This document shows positions 9,604 to 18,343 of a stretch of DNA of 42,762 bases, one piece after another. Below the pieces are notes generated by a model. That model made no database searches. It was not told where the DNA came from and saw nothing but the letters and a program-made list of their open reading frames with translations. The stretch spans positions 1-42,762 of the IMG/VR virus record IMGVR_UViG_3300030331_005930. One strand, written 5' to 3'. Both the position numbers and the translations under genes were made by a program. The stretch is from a virus. How positions within the stretch are numbered: position 1 is the first letter of the stretch; every line of letters begins with the position of its first letter.

Positions 9604-11859
9604 CTAGAACAGAGATAGACTACTAAATAAGGAGTTTTGAATCATAACATCAAACACATTATTGTCGCCTTCTAACGAGCTGAGAGGTGTATTGTAATCT
9701 AATGTAGTTAACCCATTATTATAGTCAATTAACCCACCTTCAATAGTATCATCAAATCTAGCAGATAAACTATAAAACTGATAAAATTTATCTACCTCGC
9801 CTGTTGTATTAAATGTTGCTGGTAATACTAGAGGCCATCCCCAGTATGGCCCACTACTTGTTCTATCATGGAGAGTAGTAAAATCACTAAGCATATACGT
9901 AATTGTATCACCAGCCTTAGAGTATTGAATACCGCTCAATGCACATAATGGTTGAAATGTATTTAGCCGTGTATATGTTTCACTAAATTTTTCGTAAGCT
10001 ACGATATCAGTACCAGCTGTTACTTGGTATGTAGACGTATCAAGCAACGTACCTAAGTTTTTACCAAATATTTGTTTTGTTGTATGCCCTTGCGGATCAT
10101 AATTTTCATCAAATTTATTCTGCGTGCCTCTAAATTTATTATAGTTAACACTTAAAACGCTCATCAACCTATCCACCATCTCCGGTTGCTGGGCTAAAGC
10201 TCTATCAAATACTAAACCATTATCATCTGCTAAACTAGCTAAATTAATGAGAGAAGTTATATCGCAATAATCTATGTCATTATTATTTGATGTAAAATTT
10301 TGAATCTTAGACCATAACTTTTTACCAAGAACAGTGTAGTTGCTGCTTATATTACCAAATATACTACCTATAAAATCAGTAAATAATATATCTTTATCTA
10401 GCAAAATTTCTTGAAATCTTAGATCTTTAATTGTTTCTTCAAAGTCGAAGTTTTCATTTTGTTTATACGCTTCATAATAATTTTTAGGATAGCAAGTAAA
10501 TGGAGCGAACCCGGTAACAGTATTTTTTAATGTTGGGCTTGTAGCAGTATTTTCATATACACATTTTGCGCTCAAAGTTAAAACTGATGGTTTCCCGGAA
10601 AGTGACGCTAGAGTTTTATCATTAAATGTTAATAAACCTCTATACCAAAATCTTGTATCAAAAGCAGATAAAGGCGCGCCGCTCAAACTTTGTATATCAT
10701 AATGAGTCGTGGATACAACAACACCACTGACCCCGGGTATAATTTCTGGCGATGTACCAGATAATAATTCAAATGTAGGTGTTGTGTTACTTGACAACGA
10801 CTTCATTGTGTAATAACCGGTGTTTTTTGGTGATAAGATAAATGGAATGCCTAACCCCTTAAATTGAACTGGTGAAACTTTAAAAGTTTCGACACTATCT
10901 CCTTCGCCAGGTATACCATTTGAAGTGATTGATATACTACTAATTGTCTGCGAAGAAACCGTTCCAACTAAAGAAGAGAGAGTAATAGTAAAATTATTTG
11001 AATAATCATTATTTTTAAAACCCGACGTGGTATCTGAAAAGATATTATCTCTATCTTTAAAGAAAGATATATTAATTGGTCTATAGGGTTGTTTTTGTTT
11101 ATCGGTCTTAAAATAAAATACATCTTCACCAGAACTACCAACATGAAAGCTTGAAATATGTGAGCTAATAGTGTTAACTATAGAGAAAGCCGTTGGTCCT
11201 TTACCCGATGTGTGATTGTTTCCACTTAAACGTACATATATATTTGCAGATGATAAAGATATTTTTTTAATCTCTTCATATTCAAATCCAGATAGCGTAT
11301 CAATATAATTTTTCGTATAAAACGAATGAAATTCTTTAAGGTTATTAAATTTATTTGGCTTTAGATTAAAATAATTAGGTACATCACACCCTGATACAGA
11401 AAAATAGATATCTTGAAAATCCTGATAGAAGGGTGATTGAGAATTTATTGTAATGGGATTAGAAAATTCCCCAGCAGATAATTCTAATATATTTGTTTTA
11501 GTTGGACCTGCTGTTACAGTAAAGGTATTAGTAATATAATCGTGTATAGTAATATTAGTACTGTATGATGCAAGTATAGAATTATTATCACAGTCACGTA
11601 AAACCATTCGGACGTTATAAACACCAGGGTATTTATACGTATGTGCACTTGTTAAGGCATTGCCAAAAGAACCATCACCAAAATCAAAAGTAGCTTTTAA
11701 TGTGTTATACTGTGTTGTAACAGCCTCACCTCCAAGTGAACTAGGTATACGCGCTTTGAAAGTTAGCGGTGTAAAGGGTAGGTTATAAGAAGATAATTTA
11801 GCTTCACGCTTATAATCTTCAACATCAAACGTTGCAAAGTTAACTTGTATATTACTCAT
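9604..11859 (-). CDS. Large baseplate-wedge-region protein with N-terminal PKD domain (751 aa)
   Basis: Residues about 50-90 form a PKD domain: FDFGDGS at 58-64 and HTYKYPGVYNV at 73-83. The middle is beta-rich and Ser/Thr-heavy. Residues about 470-640 look more helical and may be the assembly part. The first 8 nt overlap the end of gp6 and there is no separate late promoter, so it is probably translated from the gp25-gp6 transcript. It lies between gp6 and the gp7-like gene, which implies a wedge or peripheral baseplate component. No T4 homologue is recognised. Confidence 0.6.
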   Translation of the reverse strand: MSNIQVNFATFDVEDYKREAKLSSYNLPFTPLTFKARIPSSLGGEAVTTQYNTLKATFDFGDGSFGNALTSAHTYKYPGVYNVRMVLRDCDNNSILASYSTNITIHDYITNTFTVTAGPTKTNILELSAGEFSNPITINSQSPFYQDFQDIYFSVSGCDVPNYFNLKPNKFNNLKEFHSFYTKNYIDTLSGFEYEEIKKISLSSANIYVRLSGNNHTSGKGPTAFSIVNTISSHISSFHVGSSGEDVFYFKTDKQKQPYRPINISFFKDRDNIFSDTTSGFKNNDYSNNFTITLSSLVGTVSSQTISSISITSNGIPGEGDSVETFKVSPVQFKGLGIPFILSPKNTGYYTMKSLSSNTTPTFELLSGTSPEIIPGVSGVVVSTTHYDIQSLSGAPLSAFDTRFWYRGLLTFNDKTLASLSGKPSVLTLSAKCVYENTATSPTLKNTVTGFAPFTCYPKNYYEAYKQNENFDFEETIKDLRFQEILLDKDILFTDFIGSIFGNISSNYTVLGKKLWSKIQNFTSNNNDIDYCDITSLINLASLADDNGLVFDRALAQQPEMVDRLMSVLSVNYNKFRGTQNKFDENYDPQGHTTKQIFGKNLGTLLDTSTYQVTAGTDIVAYEKFSETYTRLNTFQPLCALSGIQYSKAGDTITYMLSDFTTLHDRTSSGPYWGWPLVLPATFNTTGEVDKFYQFYSLSARFDDTIEGGLIDYNNGLTTLDYNTPLSSLEGDNNVFDVMIQNSLFSSLSLF

Positions 11860-13696
11860 CTGTTATAACAATACGCTCTGCCACAGATAGCGGCGAGTAT
11901 AGATATGGAAATTTGAAGAATGGTAAAGCTTGATCCTGGTTTACTAACTCTATATCACTCTCCGGGTATTGAGGATTAAATGACAAAAATGATATACCAC
12001 CATTAAAGATCTCACCTGTCTGTTCGTTTCTAGTTTCTATTCGCTTTATACCTTCTAAAGAAAGAATATCATTAGCTAGATTTACTAACTTTAAATTTTC
12101 ACCTAATTTATTATTTTCAGGATCAAAAAACTTTTTAATTAAACTTGCAATACGCGTCTTTAATGTAGTTTTATTAATTTTATTATTTGTCTCTCTTACT
12201 GCATATAGCTTTGTTTGATCTAGTATATCTAATGATAAATTAGATGCATCTCCTATCCCTAGTCCAAATGCCATATATATCGGATCACGCGGTACAACAG
12301 TATTTGATAACATTTTTCGATCCTGTGTTTGTGTAACTATAAAATTTTTGAAGGAGTTACTTAAGAAAGGAGGGTATGATTTATCCTCTACAGGAATAAA
12401 TTTTGGAACAACAAACACATTAATATTATTAAAATCACACGAATCAGCAAAATTAACTTGATTGATTATTACTCTATTTACTTTATTTGGATCTACACAA
12501 ATATCATAAAAGTATTGTATATACTCATTAATATAACTATCATTACTTACTACACGTGTACTATTAACAACATTTGCTAAATTTCTCTCTAAAAATGATT
12601 GATAATCTTTCTCTGTTACTAATCTTAGTTGTGAAGAAAATACTTTAGGAGCATTTTTTCTAATTTCATCAACTGTTTCTTCTGTTGCAAGCGCAGAAGA
12701 ATTCAAAGGGTTGTTAAATGTAATTTTTGGACTGTTAGTTATATTTAAAAAAGTAGTTTCACTTTTATTTGGATATAAATCTTGAAACAATGCCCGTTGT
12801 CTAGTAGAATCAAAAGTAAAAAGCTTATTACCATTGATTACATTTTTACTAATTACACCGGCAACGTTATCTGAAAGTATGTAATCAATTGATACAATAT
12901 CGTTTTGGTCTAATTTTTTACCGAATACACCATTACCAAATTTTACTTCATAATGCCCAAACTCATTTAATCTAATCTCGCAAACTCTGTCAACTGATTT
13001 AGAAAGATATAAACTCTCAACAATATTATATTCATAATATATATTATTACTTGCTTCCTTTACGTAAACGCTTATTGTACCGTCTGCAATAAACTTATCA
13101 TCATTAGTATTAACAATGTTATCAACAACTATTGGTAAAACTTCAAACTCTTCTCCCTGTGCTGTGTAATCTGGATATTCCTTAATGGTGCCTTGATATA
13201 GTATAGCTTCGTCGTTTACAGTCTGTAAAGTCTCTTTACCATCTGTAGTTTTATTAAATGAAATATCTTTATCAAAATTATACTGTATACCATCTGCTAC
13301 AAAATAAGAATATTTACGTATAGTATAATTGCCTTTTGGGAGCTCAGATGTAGCTACTGCATTAATTGGTACAATAGAAGTTTGCTTACCAGCTGGTTTA
13401 TAACCAATCAACTTAACAATCTTATTCATATTTTCATACAAAGTAGCTTGGTCAAAATTTACTTCTGCTGCTGTATTGTTTAAGTAGAATAAAAGAACAT
13501 GATATGAATAAGCAATTATATCAATAACTGCCGCTAAGTTACTACCTTCGAAGTTTTGATCTGTAAATTTTTCATTTTCATCTAATCGATTAATAATGTA
13601 GTCTTTTAAGCTTACAGCATCAAACGCAACATAGGCATCTTGCGGTAAATTAAAATCTAAAAATTTATTTGTAATATCGTTTGTGTTAGTTGGCAT
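11852..13696 (-). CDS. 6: Baseplate wedge protein gp6-like
   Basis: At 614 residues it is close to T4 gp6 (660). The N-terminal half has the gp6/baseplate-J pattern: DYIINRLDENEKFTD, then NLAAVIDIIAYSYHVLLFYL, and IVKLIGYKPAGKQTS near residue 95. The central part carries the EIRKNAPKVFSSQLRLVTEKDY segment typical of baseplate-J proteins. gp6 forms the inner wedge ring that joins the hub to the peripheral baseplate. It starts 2 nt after the gp25 stop, so the two are co-transcribed. Confidence rests on the baseplate-J pattern plus its position directly after gp25. Confidence 0.85.
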   Translation of the reverse strand: MPTNTNDITNKFLDFNLPQDAYVAFDAVSLKDYIINRLDENEKFTDQNFEGSNLAAVIDIIAYSYHVLLFYLNNTAAEVNFDQATLYENMNKIVKLIGYKPAGKQTSIVPINAVATSELPKGNYTIRKYSYFVADGIQYNFDKDISFNKTTDGKETLQTVNDEAILYQGTIKEYPDYTAQGEEFEVLPIVVDNIVNTNDDKFIADGTISVYVKEASNNIYYEYNIVESLYLSKSVDRVCEIRLNEFGHYEVKFGNGVFGKKLDQNDIVSIDYILSDNVAGVISKNVINGNKLFTFDSTRQRALFQDLYPNKSETTFLNITNSPKITFNNPLNSSALATEETVDEIRKNAPKVFSSQLRLVTEKDYQSFLERNLANVVNSTRVVSNDSYINEYIQYFYDICVDPNKVNRVIINQVNFADSCDFNNINVFVVPKFIPVEDKSYPPFLSNSFKNFIVTQTQDRKMLSNTVVPRDPIYMAFGLGIGDASNLSLDILDQTKLYAVRETNNKINKTTLKTRIASLIKKFFDPENNKLGENLKLVNLANDILSLEGIKRIETRNEQTGEIFNGGISFLSFNPQYPESDIELVNQDQALPFFKFPYLYSPLSVAERIVITDE

Positions 13697-13698
13697 GG

Positions 13699-14187
13699 TT
13701 ATAATACGTAGTATCCGTTACTATTTAATAATGATTTAAGGGTTATCCCATACGCATTTAGCGATGGTATATTTATCTGTAAAGCTATATAATATTCTTG
13801 TGCATCGGTAATAGCATCTACATTTACTTTCTGCAGTTGAATACGTGGCTCCTGCGAAGGCAGTTTAGTATCTATATCATATTTAATTTTATATGCTGTT
13901 GAGCTGTTAACCGGTTCAAAAAGATATCTTCTTAAATCTAAACCAAATTGCGGGTTTAATATTTTTTGCCCCGGTGAAGTTAAGAATATATTTATAATAC
14001 TATTTTTGATAGCCTCAAGATCGTACGATCCTTGAACATCTTTTAAAATTACATTTTTATTAAGCTGTTTGTTGTAATATACCTCTGGTACTAAATCAAG
14101 AAAGAGATCTTTATACAGATACCCCTCTTTTAAAGCAGCATCTTCACTTTTATCAACTGATACATCTGTTAATTTTATAAGAGCCAT
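13699..14187 (-). CDS. 25: Baseplate wedge protein gp25-like
   Basis: A 162-aa gp25/GpW-family protein. Residues about 56-95 hold the family core (AIKNSIINIFLTSPGQK, then NPQFGLDLRRYLFEP). EPRI at 113-116 is the conserved EPR motif of gp25-type wedge proteins. In T4-like and related contractile systems gp25 anchors the sheath to the baseplate and starts sheath assembly. It is the first gene of the wedge block, followed 2 nt later by gp6. An ATTAAATA element 6 nt before the ATG is the late promoter variant. Confidence 0.9.
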   Translation of the reverse strand: MALIKLTDVSVDKSEDAALKEGYLYKDLFLDLVPEVYYNKQLNKNVILKDVQGSYDLEAIKNSIINIFLTSPGQKILNPQFGLDLRRYLFEPVNSSTAYKIKYDIDTKLPSQEPRIQLQKVNVDAITDAQEYYIALQINIPSLNAYGITLKSLLNSNGYYVL

Positions 14188-14193
14188 TTATAA

Positions 14194-14201
14194 TATTTAA
14201 T
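14194..14201 (-). promoter_or_regulatory. Late promoter element, ATTAAATA variant (gp25)
   Basis: Reverse strand reads ATTAAATA, then 6 nt, then ATG 14187. The same variant precedes the tube, second tube-like, terminase and gp16 genes. Confidence 0.6.
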
Positions 14202-14230
14202 ACCTGGGTGGTAAATCCAGTTTAAGGAAC

Positions 14231-14241
14231 TATAATATAAT
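14231..14241 (+). promoter_or_regulatory. Probable -10 region (two overlapping TATAAT) for the 88-aa gene
   Basis: TATAAT at 14231-14236 and again at 14236-14241, just before ATG 14248. No good -35 is seen. No late motif is present, so this is probably an early or middle gene. Confidence 0.4.
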
Positions 14242-14247
14242 TATAGT

Positions 14248-14514
14248 ATGCGTGTTAAAGGTAAAACCGTAGTTGATGTAGAAATAACTCCATTTGAACT
14301 AGTAAGGGCTCTTAAAGAAGAGGTGTATTCTAAAATGAATTTCCCTAGTCCAAATGAAGGTCGAGTATACATCAAAGACGGGCGATTTGTTCATGAAAAG
14401 TCCGTATATACAACACATTCTTTTGAGATTGAAGAAGACTTAGGACTCGCTATACAAGACGACGAAGAGGTGTTTACAGCGCTTCATACTTTAGCAGAAT
14501 TTCTTAGAGATTAA
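14248..14514 (+). CDS. Small hypothetical protein (88 aa)
   Basis: Not recognised. The protein is charged, begins MRVKGKTVVDVEITPFEL and ends in a helical acidic segment (EEVFTALHTLAEFLRD). No membrane segment or cysteine cluster is seen. It is divergent from gp25 across a 60-nt gap and preceded by TATAAT-like sequence instead of the late motif, so it is probably expressed earlier than its neighbours. The start is the only reasonable ATG. Function unknown. Confidence 0.6.
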   Translation: MRVKGKTVVDVEITPFELVRALKEEVYSKMNFPSPNEGRVYIKDGRFVHEKSVYTTHSFEIEEDLGLAIQDDEEVFTALHTLAEFLRD

Positions 14515-14549
14515 GTTCCGCAATACCGTGTGATTATTTGCAGGTCTGC

Positions 14550-14556
14550 ATAAATA
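14550..14556 (+). promoter_or_regulatory. T4-type late promoter element
   Basis: CATAAATA (motif core 14550-14556), then 5 nt (ATATT), then ATG 14562. This spacing decides the start of the downstream gene. Confidence 0.7.
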
Positions 14557-14561
14557 ATATT

Positions 14562-15158
14562 ATGGCAGATAAAAAGTTTGTTAACTTGCATGAATCTTAT
14601 ATGAGGAGATACGAGCGTGGAGGTTTCCTCGTTGGTGATGTTTTTGAGTTTAATGATGACTATGAATCAACTGAGTGTTATAAAGCTCTTCCAAAGGCTA
14701 CAAAAGATCTTTTAACTAAAATGAAAGACTCTGGTCTTCATATTAGAGTTGTTGGTATTAAAGATACAGCACCTACTCGCTACCCTGCTAGCTCACAACA
14801 GTCTTCCTTAAATGTAAATTTAAATCTGGCACTTGATGAAGGAGGTGGTAGGTATTCACATTACGTAACAGTGCCTGGAACAATGGGGCATGCTGTACAA
14901 TATGCTCCAAATCTTTTACCTATTCCCGATACACTTTACCGTAAGAGTAATGTCAATATTAAGCCAGAAGAATATGTTGAGGATGAAGAAATGATTTCAA
15001 ACAGATCGGATAGAGGAGGTACTGAACCGCATGAACTTTCTCCAACAGAGAGATCTTTACCTAAACAAAATACTACGATTCCTAGCGATCCAGCTACTCC
15101 GTCTCCAGCTGTAACATCATATACAAATCAGTACTTGTCTGATCTTAAAAAAGCTTAA
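14562..15158 (+). CDS. Hypothetical late protein (198 aa)
   Basis: I place the start at ATG 14562, eight codons inside the longer open frame, because the late promoter element ends 5 nt before it; an upstream start would lie before the predicted transcript start. The N-terminal 110 residues look folded (KFVNLHESYMRRYERGGFLVG). Residues from about 120 on are Pro/Ser/Thr/Asn-rich and probably disordered. The late promoter suggests a virion or assembly protein. Its stop overlaps the convergent gp44 stop by 4 nt. No homologue recognised. Confidence 0.65.
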   Translation: MADKKFVNLHESYMRRYERGGFLVGDVFEFNDDYESTECYKALPKATKDLLTKMKDSGLHIRVVGIKDTAPTRYPASSQQSSLNVNLNLALDEGGGRYSHYVTVPGTMGHAVQYAPNLLPIPDTLYRKSNVNIKPEEYVEDEEMISNRSDRGGTEPHELSPTERSLPKQNTTIPSDPATPSPAVTSYTNQYLSDLKKA

Positions 15159-16075
15159 ATTTTTTCTAGATTTACTAGACATGCAAAAGCGTTAATTTCT
15201 TTATCTACAACAAACGCACTTTTATAGAGATGATCTGCGATAATAGCAATCATCTCTTTCTTTTTAATATCATCAATATTTGCAGAGTAGATAAAGTTTA
15301 AGTAGTTACTTAGTAATGTATCGTAATCGCCTTGAAATCTATCTTCATTTTCAATTAGATATCTTCTAGCTTCAATACATTGCTTAGAGGCTATTTTTTT
15401 GTAAACGGCTTCGAGCAACTCGTTATCACTAACAATGCTAGTAATGCACAGCTCTGAATCAATAACGTTCTTTTGTAGTTCATTGATCGTCTTCCGTAGA
15501 TCGGGGAAGTGACGCTTGACGAGCTGAACAAACTTTTTCTTCTGCTCTTCCGGTACTTTAACATTTTCATCTTTCAGAATATTGTAACATCTTTTTACTG
15601 CTAATTCAACAACAGGCTTAATAGTTAGTGACTGACATCTAGACTGCAAGGCTGGAATAATTTTATGCTTGTAATTTGCAGTAAGAATAAACCGACAGTA
15701 CTTAGCATACGTCTCCATAGTATTCCGCAAAGCAGCTTGTGCTTGTGAAGTGAGACCATCAGCCTCATCTAGAATAACGACCTTGACCCCACCATCAAAA
15801 GACTTAGTTTGTGCAAAATTAGTGATGTTATGTCGTATAGTATCAATACCAGACTCATCAGAAGCGTTAATATAAAGATAATTACATCCGAGAATATCGT
15901 TAACAATAACTCTAGCAAGGGTGGTTTTACCAGTACCAGGATTACCAACAAAAAGAAGATTAGGTATTTCATTTTTATACTCTTTAATAACGCGTAATGT
16001 TTCTTCATCTAAGATAACATCACCAAGCGTCTGCGGTCGATATTTTTCAACCCAAATTTTATCAAAATCAATCAT
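15155..16075 (-). CDS. 44: Sliding clamp loader ATPase, gp44/RFC-small-like
   Basis: Clear AAA+ clamp-loader subunit of 306 aa (T4 gp44 is 319). Seen are WVEKYRPQTLGDVI near the N-terminus (RFC box), Walker A GNPGTGKT at 44-51, Walker B LDEAD ending at 106, sensor-1 TAN at 132-134 and the SRC arginine-finger motif at 145-147. With a gp62-like partner (not in this window) it would load the sliding clamp for phage replication and, in T4, for late transcription. It starts 2 nt after the dUTPase stop, so the two form an operon without a late promoter motif. An isolated replication gene inside the tail block is unusual. Confidence 0.93.
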   Translation of the reverse strand: MIDFDKIWVEKYRPQTLGDVILDEETLRVIKEYKNEIPNLLFVGNPGTGKTTLARVIVNDILGCNYLYINASDESGIDTIRHNITNFAQTKSFDGGVKVVILDEADGLTSQAQAALRNTMETYAKYCRFILTANYKHKIIPALQSRCQSLTIKPVVELAVKRCYNILKDENVKVPEEQKKKFVQLVKRHFPDLRKTINELQKNVIDSELCITSIVSDNELLEAVYKKIASKQCIEARRYLIENEDRFQGDYDTLLSNYLNFIYSANIDDIKKKEMIAIIADHLYKSAFVVDKEINAFACLVNLEKI

Positions 16076-16077
16076 AC

Positions 16078-16500
16078 TTATTTTCCAGAAGAACCAAATC
16101 CTTTTTCACCACGAAGAGAATGTTCAATTTCACCTTCGATAACTTTAACTTCATGATTATTATAAACTACAAACTGCGCAATTCTATCACCAGCTTTAAT
16201 TTCATAATCTTTATTGGTTAAGTTATACAGCTTGATTCCAGCACTACCTCTGTAACCACTATCAATAATACCTGGATGAGGTAAAATACCATGCTTAAAG
16301 CCTAAGCCTGATCTACCTTCAATTCTAACCCAATAACCCGGTTCAATATAAGCAAACTTTAACCCCACATCAATAACCGCAGACCCTTTTGCAGGAATAG
16401 TCTTATCCTCTACACACGTAACATCCAGTCCCGTATCGTCCTTATGGTTTTTAGAAGGGAGAACTGCATTCTCAGTAATCTTCTTAAATTTCAATATCAT
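16078..16500 (-). CDS. dut: dUTP diphosphatase (dUTPase)
   Basis: All five motifs of trimeric dUTPases are present in 140 aa: DTGLD at 22-26, RSGLG at 63-67, GIIDSGYRG at 77-85 with the catalytic Asp at 80, GDRIAQ at 104-109, and the C-terminal RGEKGFGSSGK P-loop-like motif. It hydrolyses dUTP to dUMP and diphosphate, keeping uracil out of phage DNA and feeding dTMP synthesis. First gene of the dut-gp44 pair. Upstream on the reverse strand is TTGAAT, 16 nt, TATCAT, close before the ATG, with no ATAAATA, consistent with early or middle expression. Confidence 0.96.
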   Translation of the reverse strand: MILKFKKITENAVLPSKNHKDDTGLDVTCVEDKTIPAKGSAVIDVGLKFAYIEPGYWVRIEGRSGLGFKHGILPHPGIIDSGYRGSAGIKLYNLTNKDYEIKAGDRIAQFVVYNNHEVKVIEGEIEHSLRGEKGFGSSGK

Positions 16501-16540
16501 ATACTTATGATAAGATATATTGTAAAAAATTCAAGTAAAG

Positions 16541-16548
16541 ATTAAATA
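16541..16548 (+). promoter_or_regulatory. Late promoter element, ATTAAATA variant (gp16)
   Basis: ATTAAATA, then 7 nt, then ATG 16556. Favours 16556 over the ATG at 16550. Confidence 0.5.
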
Positions 16549-16555
16549 TATGTGT

Positions 16556-16999
16556 ATGGCTGAAGAAGAGCTAGATGAAGCAGTTAATGATATTATTGCC
16601 CAAATAAAAGGTAATAATAAGACTGTACGTGAAAAAAAGCAAGATGTAGCTATCGATAAAGATAACTTAGAAGAGTTTATTATGAAGTCTTCAGGTAAAT
16701 TAGTTACCAAATCACTTGAAATTGTTGATAATGTAAATGATTACATCTCATCGGCTCCTGAAAATAGAGATGTTGCAGCCTTAGCTGAAGTAATAAAAGC
16801 AACGGCTGGTTCAATTGATACGTTACAAAAGCTTCATAGCTCAAATGAGAGAAACGAAACACAAAAAGAGGTTAAGCGAATGGATGTTGAATCCAAAGAG
16901 AGATTAAACATTGCTGATAATCAAACTAAAATGCTATTATCTAGAGACGATATAATGAAGGCTTTAGTAGAAAAGGATGATGATGTTATTGACGTTTAG
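16556..16999 (+). CDS. 16: Terminase small subunit, gp16-like
   Basis: A 147-aa acidic, helical protein. The central stretch (APENRDVAALAEVIKATAG, then LQKLHSSN) lines up with the coiled-coil core of T4 gp16 in the same order (the ADSPRHVEVFATLMGQM region, then LKLHKDM). The C-terminus is acidic and resembles the gp16 tail. Small terminase rings regulate the gp17 packaging motor. I choose ATG 16556 (second Met) from promoter spacing; 16550 would add two residues. It is on the strand opposite gp17 and about 12 kb from it, whereas 16 and 17 are adjacent in T4. The stop overlaps the convergent 448-aa gene. Confidence 0.75.
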   Translation: MAEEELDEAVNDIIAQIKGNNKTVREKKQDVAIDKDNLEEFIMKSSGKLVTKSLEIVDNVNDYISSAPENRDVAALAEVIKATAGSIDTLQKLHSSNERNETQKEVKRMDVESKERLNIADNQTKMLLSRDDIMKALVEKDDDVIDV

Positions 17000-18342
17000 A
17001 ACTTAAGATCATCGCAATCTTCTTCACTTACACAAATATCTTTTTCTTTAGCTTGTGCTAGATAGTCTTGAAACTCTTTCATTGTATCGAATGGCATCCA
17101 TACCGTCTCACCTGTAGTTGTCGGGTGAGAGTGTGAACCAGATAAAGCACCGTTAGTTAATTCAAGCGTCTTATTTGAAGCGCTTTGTGGGCTTGTAAAG
17201 GTTGTAACATTTAACACCCCGGGGAAAGTACCAAGTCTATCTATATCTGTTTGTTCTGGTGTTAGTTGTGTCCCTCCAATATTTGGATTTTCTCTTGGCT
17301 TAGCACCTGTTCCACCTTGACCGGCAACAGTATATAAATCAAAAGAACCCTCACTAGTAGATATAGTGAGACCGAAGTTTGGTATAGACGGACCACAGCA
17401 ACAACTACAACATACTTCTACACATTCTTCATCAATGTATTCGTTTCCTTGCTCATCAAAAGCTTTCTTTAAAATTAAAAATGATTTGCACACTTTATCA
17501 TTTTTTGTTTTTGATATATTTTGTTCCGGGTCAAAAAAGTTTATATCTCTTTTATAATTAAAAAGACGAAATGCGTCAACCCCAAGAAAATCTTCAATTA
17601 TACCTATAATTGTATTAGCAATACTACGTAAGATGTTACTAAATTTAATATCTTTAAGCATAAGATTACCCACAGCAATAGTAGATGAGGTATAGTTACC
17701 TAAAAACTCAGTATTTACCCGTTCAATAGATCTTTTATCAATATATGGAAGAGTGTTGTCACTATATACAGCACTTTCTGTATTATATTGTATGACTTTG
17801 GAACATGTTCTTTGACAGTTGGCAAGATTTCTGCGAATAAATGCTGGTGTCTTTTTAACTAAATTTAGCGATATATCATTTGATTCACCGTAATATATTG
17901 CTGTACCAGCATTTTGTTGTGCGGTGTTTGCTAAACACCCTAATATATCTGGAGAAGGAAAAAAGCAATTTTGTACTCTTCCACGACCTCTGTATGGGTT
18001 TTGCGCATATATAGCAACTTGATTAGTAAAAGGGCCGTTGTATAACTGCCTCATATAATATAAAGCTGCCTGCTCATTTATCTCAGGATTATCTGCTACA
18101 AGATCATTAACAAAGACACGCAACTGATTTAGACCTAATTGATAAACCTTTTTAAACGACTCACAAAGTTCTTTATCTTTATTTGTAAATGTGTAGCCTA
18201 ATATTTCTTTATCTTTACCCTTAGCGCTGCTTCCTCCCGCGCTTTCTTCAGCGGGGCAATCTGTTTCTATAACAGCAATGAACTGATCTTTAGTCAATTC
18301 TAAAGCTCTTAACGTCTCTACACTTTTATTACATATTGCCAT
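16996..18342 (-). CDS. Hub-region protein of unknown function, cysteine-rich (448 aa)
   Basis: No family recognised. It starts 1 nt after the gp27-like hub gene and has no late promoter, so it belongs to the gp53-gp27 transcript. It is rich in Cys, including a CCSCCC cluster near residue 313 and several paired cysteines (CQRTC). Residues about 100-260 look folded and mixed alpha/beta. The C-terminal 130 residues are Gly/Thr/Ser-rich with a SGSHSHPTTTGE segment and an acidic end. By position it stands where T4-like phages place hub or spike genes (gp5), but I see neither the lysozyme motifs nor a triple-beta-helix repeat. Most likely a hub-associated structural protein. Confidence 0.6.
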   Translation of the reverse strand: MAICNKSVETLRALELTKDQFIAVIETDCPAEESAGGSSAKGKDKEILGYTFTNKDKELCESFKKVYQLGLNQLRVFVNDLVADNPEINEQAALYYMRQLYNGPFTNQVAIYAQNPYRGRGRVQNCFFPSPDILGCLANTAQQNAGTAIYYGESNDISLNLVKKTPAFIRRNLANCQRTCSKVIQYNTESAVYSDNTLPYIDKRSIERVNTEFLGNYTSSTIAVGNLMLKDIKFSNILRSIANTIIGIIEDFLGVDAFRLFNYKRDINFFDPEQNISKTKNDKVCKSFLILKKAFDEQGNEYIDEECVEVCCSCCCGPSIPNFGLTISTSEGSFDLYTVAGQGGTGAKPRENPNIGGTQLTPEQTDIDRLGTFPGVLNVTTFTSPQSASNKTLELTNGALSGSHSHPTTTGETVWMPFDTMKEFQDYLAQAKEKDICVSEEDCDDLKF

Positions 18343-18343
18343 T

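Noticed and set aside
15147-15170. A-run/T-run at the gp44 and 198-aa gene convergence as a terminator
   Set aside because: No GC stem; only A6 and T6 around AAGCTT-like sequence, too weak to call.
16996-18342. gp5 tail lysozyme
   Set aside because: Position fits but no lysozyme catalytic pattern or repeated spike octapeptides are present.
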